From assembly GCA_046349355.1 (NCBI GenBank), contig JAXMCM010000016.1:310001-374000 (forward strand): 64,000 nucleotides of DNA. Direction: 5' to 3'. Below are positions 28,623-37,117 of the stretch, piece by piece. Positions within the stretch are counted from its first letter, which is position 1. Each line of letters begins with the position of its first letter. The DNA comes from CALKJU01 sp046349355. GTDB lineage: Bacteria > Pseudomonadota > Alphaproteobacteria > Geminicoccales > Geminicoccaceae. A program made the position numbers and the translations under genes. Below the pieces are notes generated by a model. The model saw nothing but the letters and a program-made list of their open reading frames with translations. It searched no databases and was not told the DNA's origin.

Positions 28623-30041
28623 TCAGTCGGGAAAGCGGGTGGTGCCGGCGTCGCCGAAGGCACTGCCCAGCTGGATCTCGATCAGGCGGAGCGGCACCGC
28701 GCCGGGGTTGCCCAGCCGGTGCACCGTGCCGCGCGGCACGGCCAGCGACTGACCCTCGCGCAGGGTGTGGACCTCGCCCCCGAGATCCACCTCCGCCGTG
28801 CCGGCGACCACCACCCAGCGCTCGTCGCGACCGTCATGGACCTGCCGCGTCTGCCGGCAGCCGGGATCGATGACCACCTCGTTCAGGCGGAACCCCGGCT
28901 GGCTCGCCAGCACGGTGAAGCAGCCCCAGGGGCGGACCTCGCGGCTGTGGGTGTCGGCCTCCTTGCGCCGCTCGCCGGCCAGCCGGCCGACGGCCGCGCG
29001 CAGCGCATCGGCCTTGTCGCGGCCCGCCACCAGCACGGCGTCGGCGGTCTCGATGACGGCCAGATCCGCAACCCCGGCGAGCACCACCAGCCGGTGGTCG
29101 GCGCGGACGATGTTGTCCCTCGAGCCCTCGGCGACGACGTTGCCGGCGATGGCGTTGCCGTGCGCATCGTGCGGCATCAGCTCCCACAGCGCGTTCCACG
29201 AGCCGACGTCGGACCAGCCGGGGTCGCACGGGATCACGACCACCCGGGCCGAGCGCTCCATCACCGCCTTGTCGACCGGCAGCGACGGCAGCGCGGCGTA
29301 GAGCGCCGCCGGCACGGTCTCGGTGCCCTCGGCCACCAGCCGCCCATAGGCCGCTCGCAGCCCCTGGGCGAGGCCTGGCTCGAACGTCTCCAGCTCGGCC
29401 AGCAGCACGTCGGCGCGCATCAGGAACATGCCGCTGTTCCACAGGCAGTCGCCGGCGGCGAGCATGGCTTCGGCGGCCGGCAGCGCCGGCTTCTCGACGA
29501 AGCGCGCGACGCGAAACGCTCCCTCGCCGGCCGGGGCACCGACCCGGATCCAGCCGAAGCCGGTCTCCGGCCGTGACGGCGTGATGCCGAAGGTCACGAT
29601 CGAGCCGGCGGCGGCGAGGTCCCGGCCGGTCGCGACGGCGGCCAGCAGCTTCTCCGGCTGCGCCATCATGTGGTCCGAGGCGCAGACCCAGAGCAGCGCC
29701 TGCGGCCCGAACGCGGCCGCGACGTGCAGGGCCGCCAGCCCCACCGCCGCCGCGGTGTTGCGCGGCTCGGGCTCGAGCAGCAGGTTGCCGGCCAGCGCCG
29801 GGGCGATCGCCTGCAGCTGCCGGCGCACCAGGATCGCCTGCCCGGCGGCCGAGACGGTGACGATCCGCTCCGGCGGCGCCACGTCCAGGACCCGGTGCAC
29901 CGTCGCCTGCAGCAGCGAGCGGTCGCCGACCAGCTCGACCAGGTGCTTGGGGAAGGCGGCCCGGCTGACCGGCCACAGCCGGGTGCCCGAGCCGCCGGCG
30001 AGGATGACCGGAACGATGTCGGCCGTGGCGCTGGTCGTCAT
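28623..30041 (-). CDS. manC: Mannose-1-phosphate guanylyltransferase / mannose-6-phosphate isomerase
   Basis: Makes GDP-mannose for exopolysaccharide or LPS. The 472-residue type II enzyme has an N-terminal nucleotidyltransferase domain (VILAGGSGTRLWPVSR, PKHLVEL, then FVEKPALP) and a C-terminal cupin isomerase domain (RPWGCFTVL, then VVAGTAEVDLGG and AVPRGTVHRLGNPG). The ATG at 30041 has GGAG five bases upstream. An upstream in-frame extension to 30182 is not protein-like. No polysaccharide gene cluster is adjacent. It is divergent from the acyl-CoA synthetase gene. Confidence 0.93.
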   Translation of the reverse strand: MTTSATADIVPVILAGGSGTRLWPVSRAAFPKHLVELVGDRSLLQATVHRVLDVAPPERIVTVSAAGQAILVRRQLQAIAPALAGNLLLEPEPRNTAAAVGLAALHVAAAFGPQALLWVCASDHMMAQPEKLLAAVATGRDLAAAGSIVTFGITPSRPETGFGWIRVGAPAGEGAFRVARFVEKPALPAAEAMLAAGDCLWNSGMFLMRADVLLAELETFEPGLAQGLRAAYGRLVAEGTETVPAALYAALPSLPVDKAVMERSARVVVIPCDPGWSDVGSWNALWELMPHDAHGNAIAGNVVAEGSRDNIVRADHRLVVLAGVADLAVIETADAVLVAGRDKADALRAAVGRLAGERRKEADTHSREVRPWGCFTVLASQPGFRLNEVVIDPGCRQTRQVHDGRDERWVVVAGTAEVDLGGEVHTLREGQSLAVPRGTVHRLGNPGAVPLRLIEIQLGSAFGDAGTTRFPD

Positions 30042-30208
30042 GGAGCTCCGCACGTCGGCGTCCGCCCTCGGCTCGGGCGGCGCCGGCCTGCCTAGCCCCG
30101 CCTGCCGGACGGTGCAATCGGGGCGGCTTGACGCTGCGCCCGCGAGCGCGCGATCAACCCCCGCCAATCGCCGGGGGAGCATCCCCCGATGTGCGCGGGA
30201 GCAGCCGG

Positions 30209-31867
30209 ATGAGCGACACCTCGGGCCTTGCCGTCCACCCCGATCACGGGCCCTACGCCAGCGGTCTCGACCGCAACGCCGCCAACTACGCGCCGCTGAC
30301 CCCGATCTCGCTGCTCGAGCGCGCCGCCGACATCTACCCGGACCGCTGTGCCGTCATTCACGGCCACCTGCGCTGCAGCTACCGCGAGCTGCGCGAGCGC
30401 GCCCGGCGTCTCGCCTCGGCCCTGCGCCGCCGCGGCGTGCAGCCCGGCGAGACGGTGGCGGTGATCGCCCCCAACACCCCGGCGATGCTCGAGGCGCACT
30501 ACGGCGTGCCCATGGCCGGCGCCGTGCTGAATGCGCTCAACACCCGGCTCGATGCCGCCACCATCGCCTTCATCCTCGGCCATGGCGAAGCGCGTGTCCT
30601 GCTCTGCGACAGCGAGTTCGCCCCCCTCTGCCGCGAGGCGCTGAAGCTCGTGGACCGGCCGGTCGAGGTGATCGACATCGTCGACCCGCTGTTCGCCGGC
30701 CCCGTCGAGCGCCTCGGCGCCATCGACTACGAAGAGCTGCTGGCCGCGGGCGACCCGGCCGAGCCGCCGCTGTGGCCGGCCGACGAGTGGCAGGCCCTCG
30801 CGCTGAACTACACGTCCGGCACCACCGGCAATCCGAAGGGGGTCGTCTTCCACCACCGCGGCGCCTGGCTGAACGCCATCGGCAACCTCGCGGTCTGGGC
30901 GATGCCGCACTTTCCGGTCTACCTGTGGACGCTGCCGATGTTCCACTGCAACGGCTGGTGCTTCCCCTGGACCCTCTCGTTCCTCGCCGGCACGCATGTC
31001 TGCCTGCGCCGGGTCAGCAGCGAGACGATCTTCGCCGCCATCGCCGAGCACGGTGTCACCCATCTCTGCGGCGCGCCGATCGTCATGGGCATGCTGGTCA
31101 ACGCGCCCGAGGACGCGCGCCGCGGCTTCGACCGCAAGGTCCGCATGATGACCGCCGCCTCGGCCCCGCCGGCGGCGGTGCTGGAGAAGATGGAGCGGCT
31201 CGGCATCGACGTCACCCATGTCTACGGCCTGACCGAGGTCTACGGGCCGGCCACGGTCTGTGCCTGGCATGAGGAATGGGCCGCGATGGACAGCACCGCC
31301 CGTTCGGCCATGCTGGCCCGCCAGGGCGTGCGCTACCCGGTGCTCGAGGGCCTCGAGGTGATGGACCCCGACACCATGCAGCCGGTGCCGCGCGATGGCG
31401 CGACCATGGGCGAGATCATGATGCGCGGCCACATCGTCATGAAGGGCTACGTCAAGAACCCGGCCGCCACCGAGGCCGCCTTCGCCGGCGGCTGGTTCCA
31501 CACCGGCGACCTCGCCGTGATGCACCCCGACGGCTACCTCGAGATCAAGGACCGCTCGAAGGACATCATCATCTCGGGCGGCGAGAACATCTCCTCGATC
31601 GAGGTCGAGGGCGTGCTCTACCAGCACCCCGACGTGCTCGAGGCCGCCGTCGTCGCCCGTCCCGACGAGACCTGGGGCGAGACCCCCTGCGCCTTCGTCG
31701 CCCTGCGCGATGGCGCCACCGTCTCGGCCAACGACCTGATCGAGCACTGCCGCCGCGGCCTCGCCCGCTTCAAGGTCCCGAAGCACATCGTCTTCGGCGC
31801 CCTGCCCAAGACCAACACCGGCAAGGTGCAGAAGTACATCCTCCGCGAGAAGGCGAGGCAGGTCTAG
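30209..31867 (+). CDS. Acyl-CoA synthetase (AMP-forming)
   Basis: A 552-residue ANL-superfamily ligase that activates a carboxylic acid through an acyl-AMP. The P-loop-like motif YTSGTTGNPKGV is intact, with the YGLTEVYGP (A5), GWFHTGDLA (A7) and KDRSKDIIISGGENISS (A8) motifs and the A10 lysine in PKTNTGKVQK. The sequence, with MFHCNGWCFPW, resembles medium-chain fatty acid ligases of the AlkK type and the DmdB methylmercaptopropionate-CoA ligases, so the substrate is probably a short or medium acyl chain. ATG 30209 has GGGAG eight bases upstream. Its end overlaps higA by four bases on the opposite strand. Confidence 0.9.
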   Translation: MSDTSGLAVHPDHGPYASGLDRNAANYAPLTPISLLERAADIYPDRCAVIHGHLRCSYRELRERARRLASALRRRGVQPGETVAVIAPNTPAMLEAHYGVPMAGAVLNALNTRLDAATIAFILGHGEARVLLCDSEFAPLCREALKLVDRPVEVIDIVDPLFAGPVERLGAIDYEELLAAGDPAEPPLWPADEWQALALNYTSGTTGNPKGVVFHHRGAWLNAIGNLAVWAMPHFPVYLWTLPMFHCNGWCFPWTLSFLAGTHVCLRRVSSETIFAAIAEHGVTHLCGAPIVMGMLVNAPEDARRGFDRKVRMMTAASAPPAAVLEKMERLGIDVTHVYGLTEVYGPATVCAWHEEWAAMDSTARSAMLARQGVRYPVLEGLEVMDPDTMQPVPRDGATMGEIMMRGHIVMKGYVKNPAATEAAFAGGWFHTGDLAVMHPDGYLEIKDRSKDIIISGGENISSIEVEGVLYQHPDVLEAAVVARPDETWGETPCAFVALRDGATVSANDLIEHCRRGLARFKVPKHIVFGALPKTNTGKVQKYILREKARQV

Positions 31868-32196
31868 GCCGGGACGGTCCCGCGTGTAGCGCCGCCGCCG
31901 CGATAGGGTTCGACCCTGATCTCGTTGGCGCGCAGCCGCGTCCGTGCGATGTCGTAGCTGCCCTGCATCCGCATCAGCGTATCCATGGATACGCCGAACG
32001 CCTTCTCGATCCGCAGCGCCATCTCCGGCGAGAGCTGCGCGCGCTCGTTCAGTAGCGCCGACAACGCCGGCCTGGTGACGCCCAGCACCTGGGCCGCCGC
32101 CGTCACCGACAGCCCCAGCGGCTCGAGGATCTCGCTGCGTACGAAGCCACCGGGATGGGCAGGACGGCGCATCCGGATACCGGTGCCGTCGGTCAT
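31864..32196 (-). CDS. higA: HigA-type antitoxin
   Basis: A 110-residue DNA-binding antitoxin. It opens with HPGGFVRSEILEPLGLSVTA, the HigA family hallmark. The helix-turn-helix continues with AAQVLGVTRPALSALLNER and ends with the MALRIEKAFG segment. It should bind and silence the HigB RNase and repress the shared promoter. It follows the toxin gene by nine bases, the toxin-first order that is the mark of higBA. The C-terminal 20 residues (RGGGATRGTVPA) overlap the acyl-CoA synthetase end. The symbol is by family; no typing is possible from the sequence alone. Confidence 0.9.
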   Translation of the reverse strand: MTDGTGIRMRRPAHPGGFVRSEILEPLGLSVTAAAQVLGVTRPALSALLNERAQLSPEMALRIEKAFGVSMDTLMRMQGSYDIARTRLRANEIRVEPYRGGGATRGTVPA

Positions 32197-32205
32197 GGGC
32201 GTCTC

Positions 32206-32496
32206 CTAGTGATAGTCCTCAAAGTCGAGGTCGACGATCTCGATCTCGTCAGCGTCGATCCGGAATGTCAGGCGCCAGTTTCGCGTGACCGAGAGGCTCC
32301 AGGTGCCACGGCGGTCTCCGGTCAGCCGGTGGGCTTTCCAGCTAGGAACCGACCTGAGCTCCTCTTCCCGCGCCATGTCTTGGAGGAACGAGACAATCCG
32401 GCGGACCTTCTCCACGACCGCCGGCTGGACACCAGTCGGGTCGTCATTCTCGACAAGTCGCCTGAGGCCGCGATGCAGGACATTCCTGATCCGCAT
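32206..32496 (-). CDS. higB: HigB-type mRNA-cleaving toxin
   Basis: A 96-residue RelE-superfamily toxin expected to cleave mRNA at the ribosome. Landmarks: HRGLRRLVENDD at the start, SVPSWKAHRLTGDRRGTWSLSV in the middle, and NWRLTFRIDADEIEIVDLDFEDYH at the end (read in two parts: NWRLTFRI, then VDLDFEDYH). These correspond to the HigB pattern of a basic core and a C-terminal DYH. The start is ATG at 32496. It is first in the pair, nine bases before higA. Upstream are about 70 bases to the next gene's stop, enough for a small autoregulated promoter. Confidence 0.9.
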   Translation of the reverse strand: MRIRNVLHRGLRRLVENDDPTGVQPAVVEKVRRIVSFLQDMAREEELRSVPSWKAHRLTGDRRGTWSLSVTRNWRLTFRIDADEIEIVDLDFEDYH

Positions 32497-32569
32497 GCTG
32501 CACGATGCGGCCTGGATCGTCTTGTGTCAAGCTACGCTTTACGATTCTTGCGGCCGCCGCTTGGCGAGC

Positions 32570-32866
32570 CTACCCCCGCCCGAGCATCGCCCCGACGATC
32601 TCCGCCCACTCGGCATCGAGGCTGCCGTCGCCGCGGCGTTTGCCGGCGCGGCGGTACCAGTAGCCGGCGTTGCCGAGGTCGCCCTCGACGCGGTGCAGGT
32701 AGGCATGCACCCAGTCGTGCGACGGCTCGCCCTCCTGCTGCTGGCAGATGCCGTGGGCGCGATCCCAGTCGCCGCGGCCGGCGTGCCACAGCGCCTCGAG
32801 CGGGGCGGTCAGGCCCACGGGCGGAGCGCTGCCCTTGAGGCTGGCGCGGAACTCGTCGAGGGTCAT
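32570..32866 (-). CDS. Small conserved protein of unknown function
   Basis: A 98-residue soluble protein starting MTLDEFRASL. Conspicuous parts are ALWHAGRGDWDRAHGICQQQ, HDWVHAYLHRVEGDLGNAGY and WYRRAGKRRGDGSLDAEW, a helical-repeat-like pattern seen in small proteins of other alphaproteobacteria, but no function is known to me. Its ATG overlaps the stop of the LacI-type regulator gene (ATGA), so it is co-translated with it. It may belong to the same catabolic locus, but this is only from position. Confidence 0.75.
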   Translation of the reverse strand: MTLDEFRASLKGSAPPVGLTAPLEALWHAGRGDWDRAHGICQQQEGEPSHDWVHAYLHRVEGDLGNAGYWYRRAGKRRGDGSLDAEWAEIVGAMLGRG

Positions 32867-33906
32867 GGGCTGGCGGTCCGGGCTGGGCCGAGGCGGTGTA
32901 CCTCGGCCGGATTGAGCTGGCGCACCGAGTCGCGGATGACGAGCTCGGCCGGCAGGACGATGCGGCGTGGCGGGCCGTCGCCGCCCGCCAGCCGCTCGAG
33001 CAGCAGGCGCAGCGCCGTCTCGCCCATGGCCGCCACCGGCTGGCGCACCGTCGTCAGCCTTGGCGTGAAGGCGTTCGCCCAGGGGAAGTCGTCGACCGCC
33101 GCCACCGAGATGTCGGCCGGGCAGCTCATCGCCAGGTTGGCCACCGCCCGCATCACCCCGATCAGCATGTGGTTGTTGGCGACGAACAGCGCGGTCGGCC
33201 GGCTCGTTCCGCCGAGCAGCTCGAGCGAGGCGAGGTAGGCGCCTTCCTCCTCGAAGTTGCCGTGGCGGATGTCGCCGTCGCGGACCGCGAGGCCGCGCAG
33301 CGCCAGGGCCTCGCGAAAGCCGCGCAACCGCTCGTCGGCGGGCTCGAGCCCGGCCGGGCCGGCAACCGCCCCGATCCGCCGGTGGCCGAGATTGACGAGG
33401 TGCCGCGTCGCCGCCAGCCCGGCGGCGTAGTTGTCCATCAGCACGACGTCGGCCTCGAGGCCCGGCACGAGGCGGTCGACCATCACCAGCGGCATCCCGC
33501 CGGCGCGCGCCGGCTCGGCGAGGCCGCCGTCGCCGACCGGGCACAGCACGAGGCCATCGACCCGGTGCGAACGCATCAGCTGGAGATAGGACCGCTCCTT
33601 GGCCGGATCCTGGCCGGAATCGCACAGCAGCACGCCGTAGCCGGCGCGGTGCGCCGCGACCTCCACGACATGGACGAGCTCGGTGAAGAACGGGTTGGTG
33701 ATGTCCGGGATCATCAGGCCCAGCAGCTGGGTGCGGCCGCGCTTGAGGCTGCGGGCGATGCTGTGCGGGGCGTAGCCGAGCTTGGCCACCGCCGCCTCGA
33801 CGCGCTGGCGCAGCGCCGGGCTGACGAAGGCGGTGTCGTTGAGCACGGCCGAGACGGTCGCCGTCGACACGCCGGCGGCCCTGGCCACGTCGCGGATCGT
33901 CGGCAT
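32863..33906 (-). CDS. LacI-family transcriptional regulator
   Basis: A 347-residue repressor-type regulator. The N-terminal helix-turn-helix TIRDVARAAGVSTATVSAVL is followed by the hinge helix (SPALRQRVEAAVAKLGYAPH), then a periplasmic-binding-protein-like effector domain (LGLMIPDITNPFFTELVHVV; then VDGLVLCPV and PADISVAAVDDFPWANAFTP). The ATG at 33906 is fixed by the family's MPTIRDVA start. A 14-base palindrome of LacI type (34018-34031) lies between it and the divergent dioxygenase gene, so it probably controls that gene and the hydrolase after it, and perhaps itself. The effector is probably a sugar or sugar acid. Confidence 0.92.
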   Translation of the reverse strand: MPTIRDVARAAGVSTATVSAVLNDTAFVSPALRQRVEAAVAKLGYAPHSIARSLKRGRTQLLGLMIPDITNPFFTELVHVVEVAAHRAGYGVLLCDSGQDPAKERSYLQLMRSHRVDGLVLCPVGDGGLAEPARAGGMPLVMVDRLVPGLEADVVLMDNYAAGLAATRHLVNLGHRRIGAVAGPAGLEPADERLRGFREALALRGLAVRDGDIRHGNFEEEGAYLASLELLGGTSRPTALFVANNHMLIGVMRAVANLAMSCPADISVAAVDDFPWANAFTPRLTTVRQPVAAMGETALRLLLERLAGGDGPPRRIVLPAELVIRDSVRQLNPAEVHRLGPARTASP

Positions 33907-34017
33907 GGTCCCTGCGGTCCGTTCCCTTCCTGGCGCCGCCCGGACCATGCCGCCGAAGCCGCGGGGCCGGCAAGTCCGCGACCGGCAGGCGAGGGCCTTG
34001 CGCCGGCACAACGCTGA

Positions 34018-34031
34018 GCTAAACGTTTAGC
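34018..34031. promoter_or_regulatory. Palindromic operator for the LacI-family regulator
   Basis: GCTAAACGTTTAGC is a perfect 14-base palindrome with the central CG typical of LacI/GalR-family operators. It lies 112 bases before the regulator start and 35 bases before the dioxygenase start, in the position expected for repression of the latter. Confidence 0.75.
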
Positions 34032-34065
34032 CGGGCATCGTCCGACGGATCGGGAGGCGTGGATC

Positions 34066-34941
34066 ATGTACACCAGGCAGGCGCTGCGCGAGCTCGGGGT
34101 CCGCGGCAGCGTGCTGACGCCGGCGCAGCTGCAGGCGCTCGACGAGGTCGGCTTCGTCGTCGTGCCCGACGTGTTCACGCCGGCCGAGTGCGCGGTCATG
34201 GCGGCCGAGTTCGACCGCATGCACGGCGTCGAGGGCGAGCGCGGCGGCCACGAGGTCCATGTCGAGCCGGGCGCCCCGCGCGTCTCCAACATCTTCAACA
34301 AGTCGGCGGCGTTCGACGTCTGCCTTAGCAGGCCCGTCATCCTCGCCGCGGCGCACCATCTCCTCGGCGAGATCAAGGTGCACGGCGCCAACTTGCGCGA
34401 GCCCCTGCCCGGCAAGGGCCACCAGCAGCTGCACTGCGACGTCCCGAAATGGTTCGAGGACGACTGGTGGATCATCAACGCCCTGATCCTCATCGACCCG
34501 CTGACCGCCGACAACGGCCCGACCCGGATCGTGCCGGGCTCGCACCGCTGGCCGCCGATGAACGTGCCGGAGGTCAACGCCGCCGACTGGGAGCCGTCGC
34601 CGCTGACGCCGGAGGAGCAGGCGCGGATGCCGCTCGACCTCGAGGCGCCCTATCCGGGCGAGGTCCATGTCCAGGGACCGGCCGGGGCCGTGGTCGTCTG
34701 CAACGGCCATCTCTGGCACGGCGGCACCACCAACCGCTCGGGCGCCCGCCGCCGCATGCTGCACCTGACCTACACCCGCCGCGACCTGCCGCAGCAGCTG
34801 GTCCAGCGCGAGTACGCCACGGACGAGCTGCGCGAGCGGATGAGCCCGGCCCTGCGCTGGCTGCTCGACATCGACGGCGAGGCACCGGTGGTGCTGCGCC
34901 GGGCCGCCAGCGCCCGCTCGACCGGGACCTGGCCGCACTGA
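34066..34941 (+). CDS. Phytanoyl-CoA dioxygenase family protein
   Basis: A 291-residue Fe(II)/2-oxoglutarate dioxygenase of the PhyH family. The iron triad is readable: LHCDVPKW gives the HxD pair and GHLWHGGTTNRSG the distal histidine, with the Arg that binds 2-oxoglutarate about ten residues later. No signal peptide. ATG 34066 has GGGAGG about eight bases upstream. Position next to a LacI-type regulator and before a fumarylacetoacetate-hydrolase-type enzyme suggests a catabolic oxidation of a small hydroxylated compound. The substrate is not predictable; many PhyH proteins do not act on phytanoyl-CoA. Confidence 0.9.
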   Translation: MYTRQALRELGVRGSVLTPAQLQALDEVGFVVVPDVFTPAECAVMAAEFDRMHGVEGERGGHEVHVEPGAPRVSNIFNKSAAFDVCLSRPVILAAAHHLLGEIKVHGANLREPLPGKGHQQLHCDVPKWFEDDWWIINALILIDPLTADNGPTRIVPGSHRWPPMNVPEVNAADWEPSPLTPEEQARMPLDLEAPYPGEVHVQGPAGAVVVCNGHLWHGGTTNRSGARRRMLHLTYTRRDLPQQLVQREYATDELRERMSPALRWLLDIDGEAPVVLRRAASARSTGTWPH

Positions 34942-35031
34942 GCGGTCGGCGCTCCGCCTCTTGACCGCGTCGGCGTCGGCGGTCCACAGCAGGCGCCGCC
35001 GGCGCTCGGCCGGACGAGGGGGAGGACGACG

Positions 35032-36219
35032 ATGCGCGACTGGCTGACCGTCGAGCAGAGCCTGCCGGCGGACGGATGCCGCGGCACGCTGGTCGGGCGC
35101 GCCTGGCTGCCGGGACCGCAGGCCGGGCCGGCCCTGGTCGCGATCCGCGACGACGGCGTCCACGACCTGTCCGACAGCGTGGCACCGACGATGAGCCAGC
35201 TGCTCGAGCTCGACGACCCGGCGGCCAGGGTGGCGGCCGCGAAGGGCCGCCGCATCGGCGACCTCGCCGGCCTGCTCGCCAACAGCCTGCCCGACGGCCG
35301 CGACCCGGCGAAGCCCTGGCTGCTCGCCCCTTGCGACCTGCAGGCGATCAAGGCGGCCGGCGTCACCTTCGTGAAGAGCATGCTCGAGCGGGTGATCGAG
35401 GAGCAGTGCAAGGGCGATCCGGCCCGCGCCGACCAGATCCGCGGCCGCGTCGCCGAGCTGATCGGCGGCGAGCTGCGCGGCCTCGTCCCCGGCTCCGAGG
35501 CGGCGATGCGCCTCAAGCAGCACCTGATCGAGGCCGGCGCCTGGTCGCAGTACCTCGAGGTCGGCATCGGCCCGGACGCCGAGATCTTCACCAAGGCGCC
35601 GCCGATGTCCGCGGTCGGCACCGGCGCCGACATCGGGCTGCACCCGCGCTCGACCTGGAACAACCCGGAGCCCGAGGTCGTGCTGGCCGTCGACAGCCGC
35701 GGCACGATCAAGGGCGCGGCGCTCGGCAACGACGTCAACCTGCGCGACTTCGAGGGCCGCAGCGCGCTCTTGCTCGGCAAGGCCAAGGACAACAACGGCG
35801 CCTGCGCCATCGGCCCGTTCATCCGCCTGCTCGACCGCAGCTTCGACCTCGACGCCCTGCGCGCCGTCGAGATCCGCCTGACGGTGGCCGGCACGGACGG
35901 CTTCCGCCTCGAGGGCCGCAGCTCGATGAAGGAGATCAGCCGGGACGTCACCGAGCTGGTCGCCAACACCATCGGCCCGTACCACCAGTACCCCGACGGC
36001 GTGATGCTCTACTGCGGCACGATGTTCGCCCCGGTCGAGGACCGGCACGAGAAGGGCCGCGGCTTCACCCACGCCCTCGGCGACGAGGTGCGCATCGCCG
36101 CCGACGCCCTGGGCGGGCTCGCCAACCGCGTCGGCCACAGCGACCGGATCGCACCCTGGACCTACGGGATCACCGCGCTGATGCGCAATCTCGCGGCCCG
36201 CGGCCTGCTCGCCGCCTGA
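35032..36219 (+). CDS. Fumarylacetoacetate hydrolase family protein
   Basis: A 395-residue member of the FAH superfamily, longer than the usual 280-residue single-domain enzymes. The metal site is seen in NNPEPEVVLAV (E-x-E pair) and ALGNDVNLRDFEGRSALLL with the distal Asp. The N-terminal about 100 residues are a separate module. Long members of this type act on 2-keto-3-deoxy sugar acids (dehydratase or hydrolase) in pentose and uronate breakdown. The LacI-type regulator upstream fits sugar-acid catabolism. A GGGGGAGG ribosome site sits just before the ATG. It is followed by a strong hairpin. Confidence 0.87.
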   Translation: MRDWLTVEQSLPADGCRGTLVGRAWLPGPQAGPALVAIRDDGVHDLSDSVAPTMSQLLELDDPAARVAAAKGRRIGDLAGLLANSLPDGRDPAKPWLLAPCDLQAIKAAGVTFVKSMLERVIEEQCKGDPARADQIRGRVAELIGGELRGLVPGSEAAMRLKQHLIEAGAWSQYLEVGIGPDAEIFTKAPPMSAVGTGADIGLHPRSTWNNPEPEVVLAVDSRGTIKGAALGNDVNLRDFEGRSALLLGKAKDNNGACAIGPFIRLLDRSFDLDALRAVEIRLTVAGTDGFRLEGRSSMKEISRDVTELVANTIGPYHQYPDGVMLYCGTMFAPVEDRHEKGRGFTHALGDEVRIAADALGGLANRVGHSDRIAPWTYGITALMRNLAARGLLAA

Positions 36220-36238
36220 GTCGGGACCCGGAAACGAA

Positions 36239-36261
36239 GGTGGCCGGCGAAGCCGGCCACC
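36239..36261. terminator. Bidirectional terminator hairpin
   Basis: GGTGGCCGGC (36239-36248) and GCCGGCCACC (36252-36261) make a perfect ten-pair stem with a GAA loop, between the convergent FAH-family and DUF465 genes. There is no T-run. Confidence 0.7.
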
Positions 36262-36267
36262 GAAGGA

Positions 36268-36480
36268 TCAGTTGAGGCTGGAGGGCGCCGGGTGGATCGA
36301 CCCGGGCGACCTGTGGTCGCCCTGGAGGCGCTCGATCTCCTCCTTGATCCTCAGCTTCTCTTTCTTCAGCCGGGAGACCGTGGGCTGGTCCGGCAGGGGT
36401 CGGTGCAGTTCGTCATCGATCATCTGTTCGAGTCGTGCGTGCTTCGTACGAAGGCTATCGACGTGCTCGTACATTGACAT
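36268..36480 (-). CDS. DUF465 (YdcH-like) small protein
   Basis: A 70-residue, highly charged helical protein. The pattern HVDSLRTKHARLEQMIDDEL and then VSRLKKEKLRIKEEIERL is the YdcH/DUF465 signature, an antiparallel helical hairpin. The proline/serine-rich C-terminus is extra. The family is widespread in proteobacteria with no established role. ATG at 36480 with GGGAGG about 11 bases upstream. A paralogue lies at 39269-39478. The about 160 bases between this gene and the next one at 36644 show no clear element. Confidence 0.85.
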   Translation of the reverse strand: MSMYEHVDSLRTKHARLEQMIDDELHRPLPDQPTVSRLKKEKLRIKEEIERLQGDHRSPGSIHPAPSSLN

Positions 36481-36643
36481 CGCTGAGGGAACCTCCCGTT
36501 GCGACTAGGCCCATGCGGCAATGTAGTGACAACCCGTCGGCAAATCCAGAAGAAAGCTTGCGGGGCCGACCTGCGCACCGTATAAGGCGCGCTTTTTCGC
36601 CGCCGGCCCCCTCTACCGTCGCGCGAAAAGCCTTGTCGTGTCG

Positions 36644-37117
36644 CTACTTGCGATCCGCAGCGCTGCCGATCGCGTCGGCAAGCCTGCCCAGCGCTCCGGC
36701 ATCTGCCACGATTCCGAGCGCTTGGAGATTGCGGTCGACCAGCTGCGCGCGCGATCCATCCGCCGGCCCGGCCGACGCTGCCAGCCGCTCGAGCTCGGCC
36801 TGCTCCAGCCGCTCGGCCTCGAGCTCGGCCTCCTTGACCGCCTGCCGCAGCGCCGGGGCGCCCGCCAGCGGCGAGCCCTTGAGGGCGCGGCGCACCGCGC
36901 GCAGCGGCCCGACCACCTCGCGCTGCCAGCCCTCGGCGAAGGCGCTGACCGGGCCCGCCGGATCGGGCAGCACGCGGCCGCATCCGGCCAGCCAGTGCGC
37001 CAGCAGCAGCCGGTTGACGTCGAGCCCGTGCCGGTCCTGGAGGGCCAGGCAGGCCTCGGCGACGCCCGGCCGCGCATAGGTCGCCAGCGACCAGGCCCAG
37101 AAGGCGCCGCCGCTCAT
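36644..37117 (-). CDS. TIGR02444-type protein of unknown function
   Basis: A 157-residue soluble protein. FWAWSLATYARPGVAEACLA followed by LQDRHGLDVNRLLLAHWLAG is the recognisable start of the TIGR02444/DUF2390 family, whose role is unknown. The C-terminal half is a long Ala/Glu-rich helix (AVKEAELEAERLEQAELERL). Its ATG overlaps the glucokinase stop (ATGA), so it is probably the last gene of the pfk-glk operon. Confidence 0.82.
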   Translation of the reverse strand: MSGGAFWAWSLATYARPGVAEACLALQDRHGLDVNRLLLAHWLAGCGRVLPDPAGPVSAFAEGWQREVVGPLRAVRRALKGSPLAGAPALRQAVKEAELEAERLEQAELERLAASAGPADGSRAQLVDRNLQALGIVADAGALGRLADAIGSAADRK

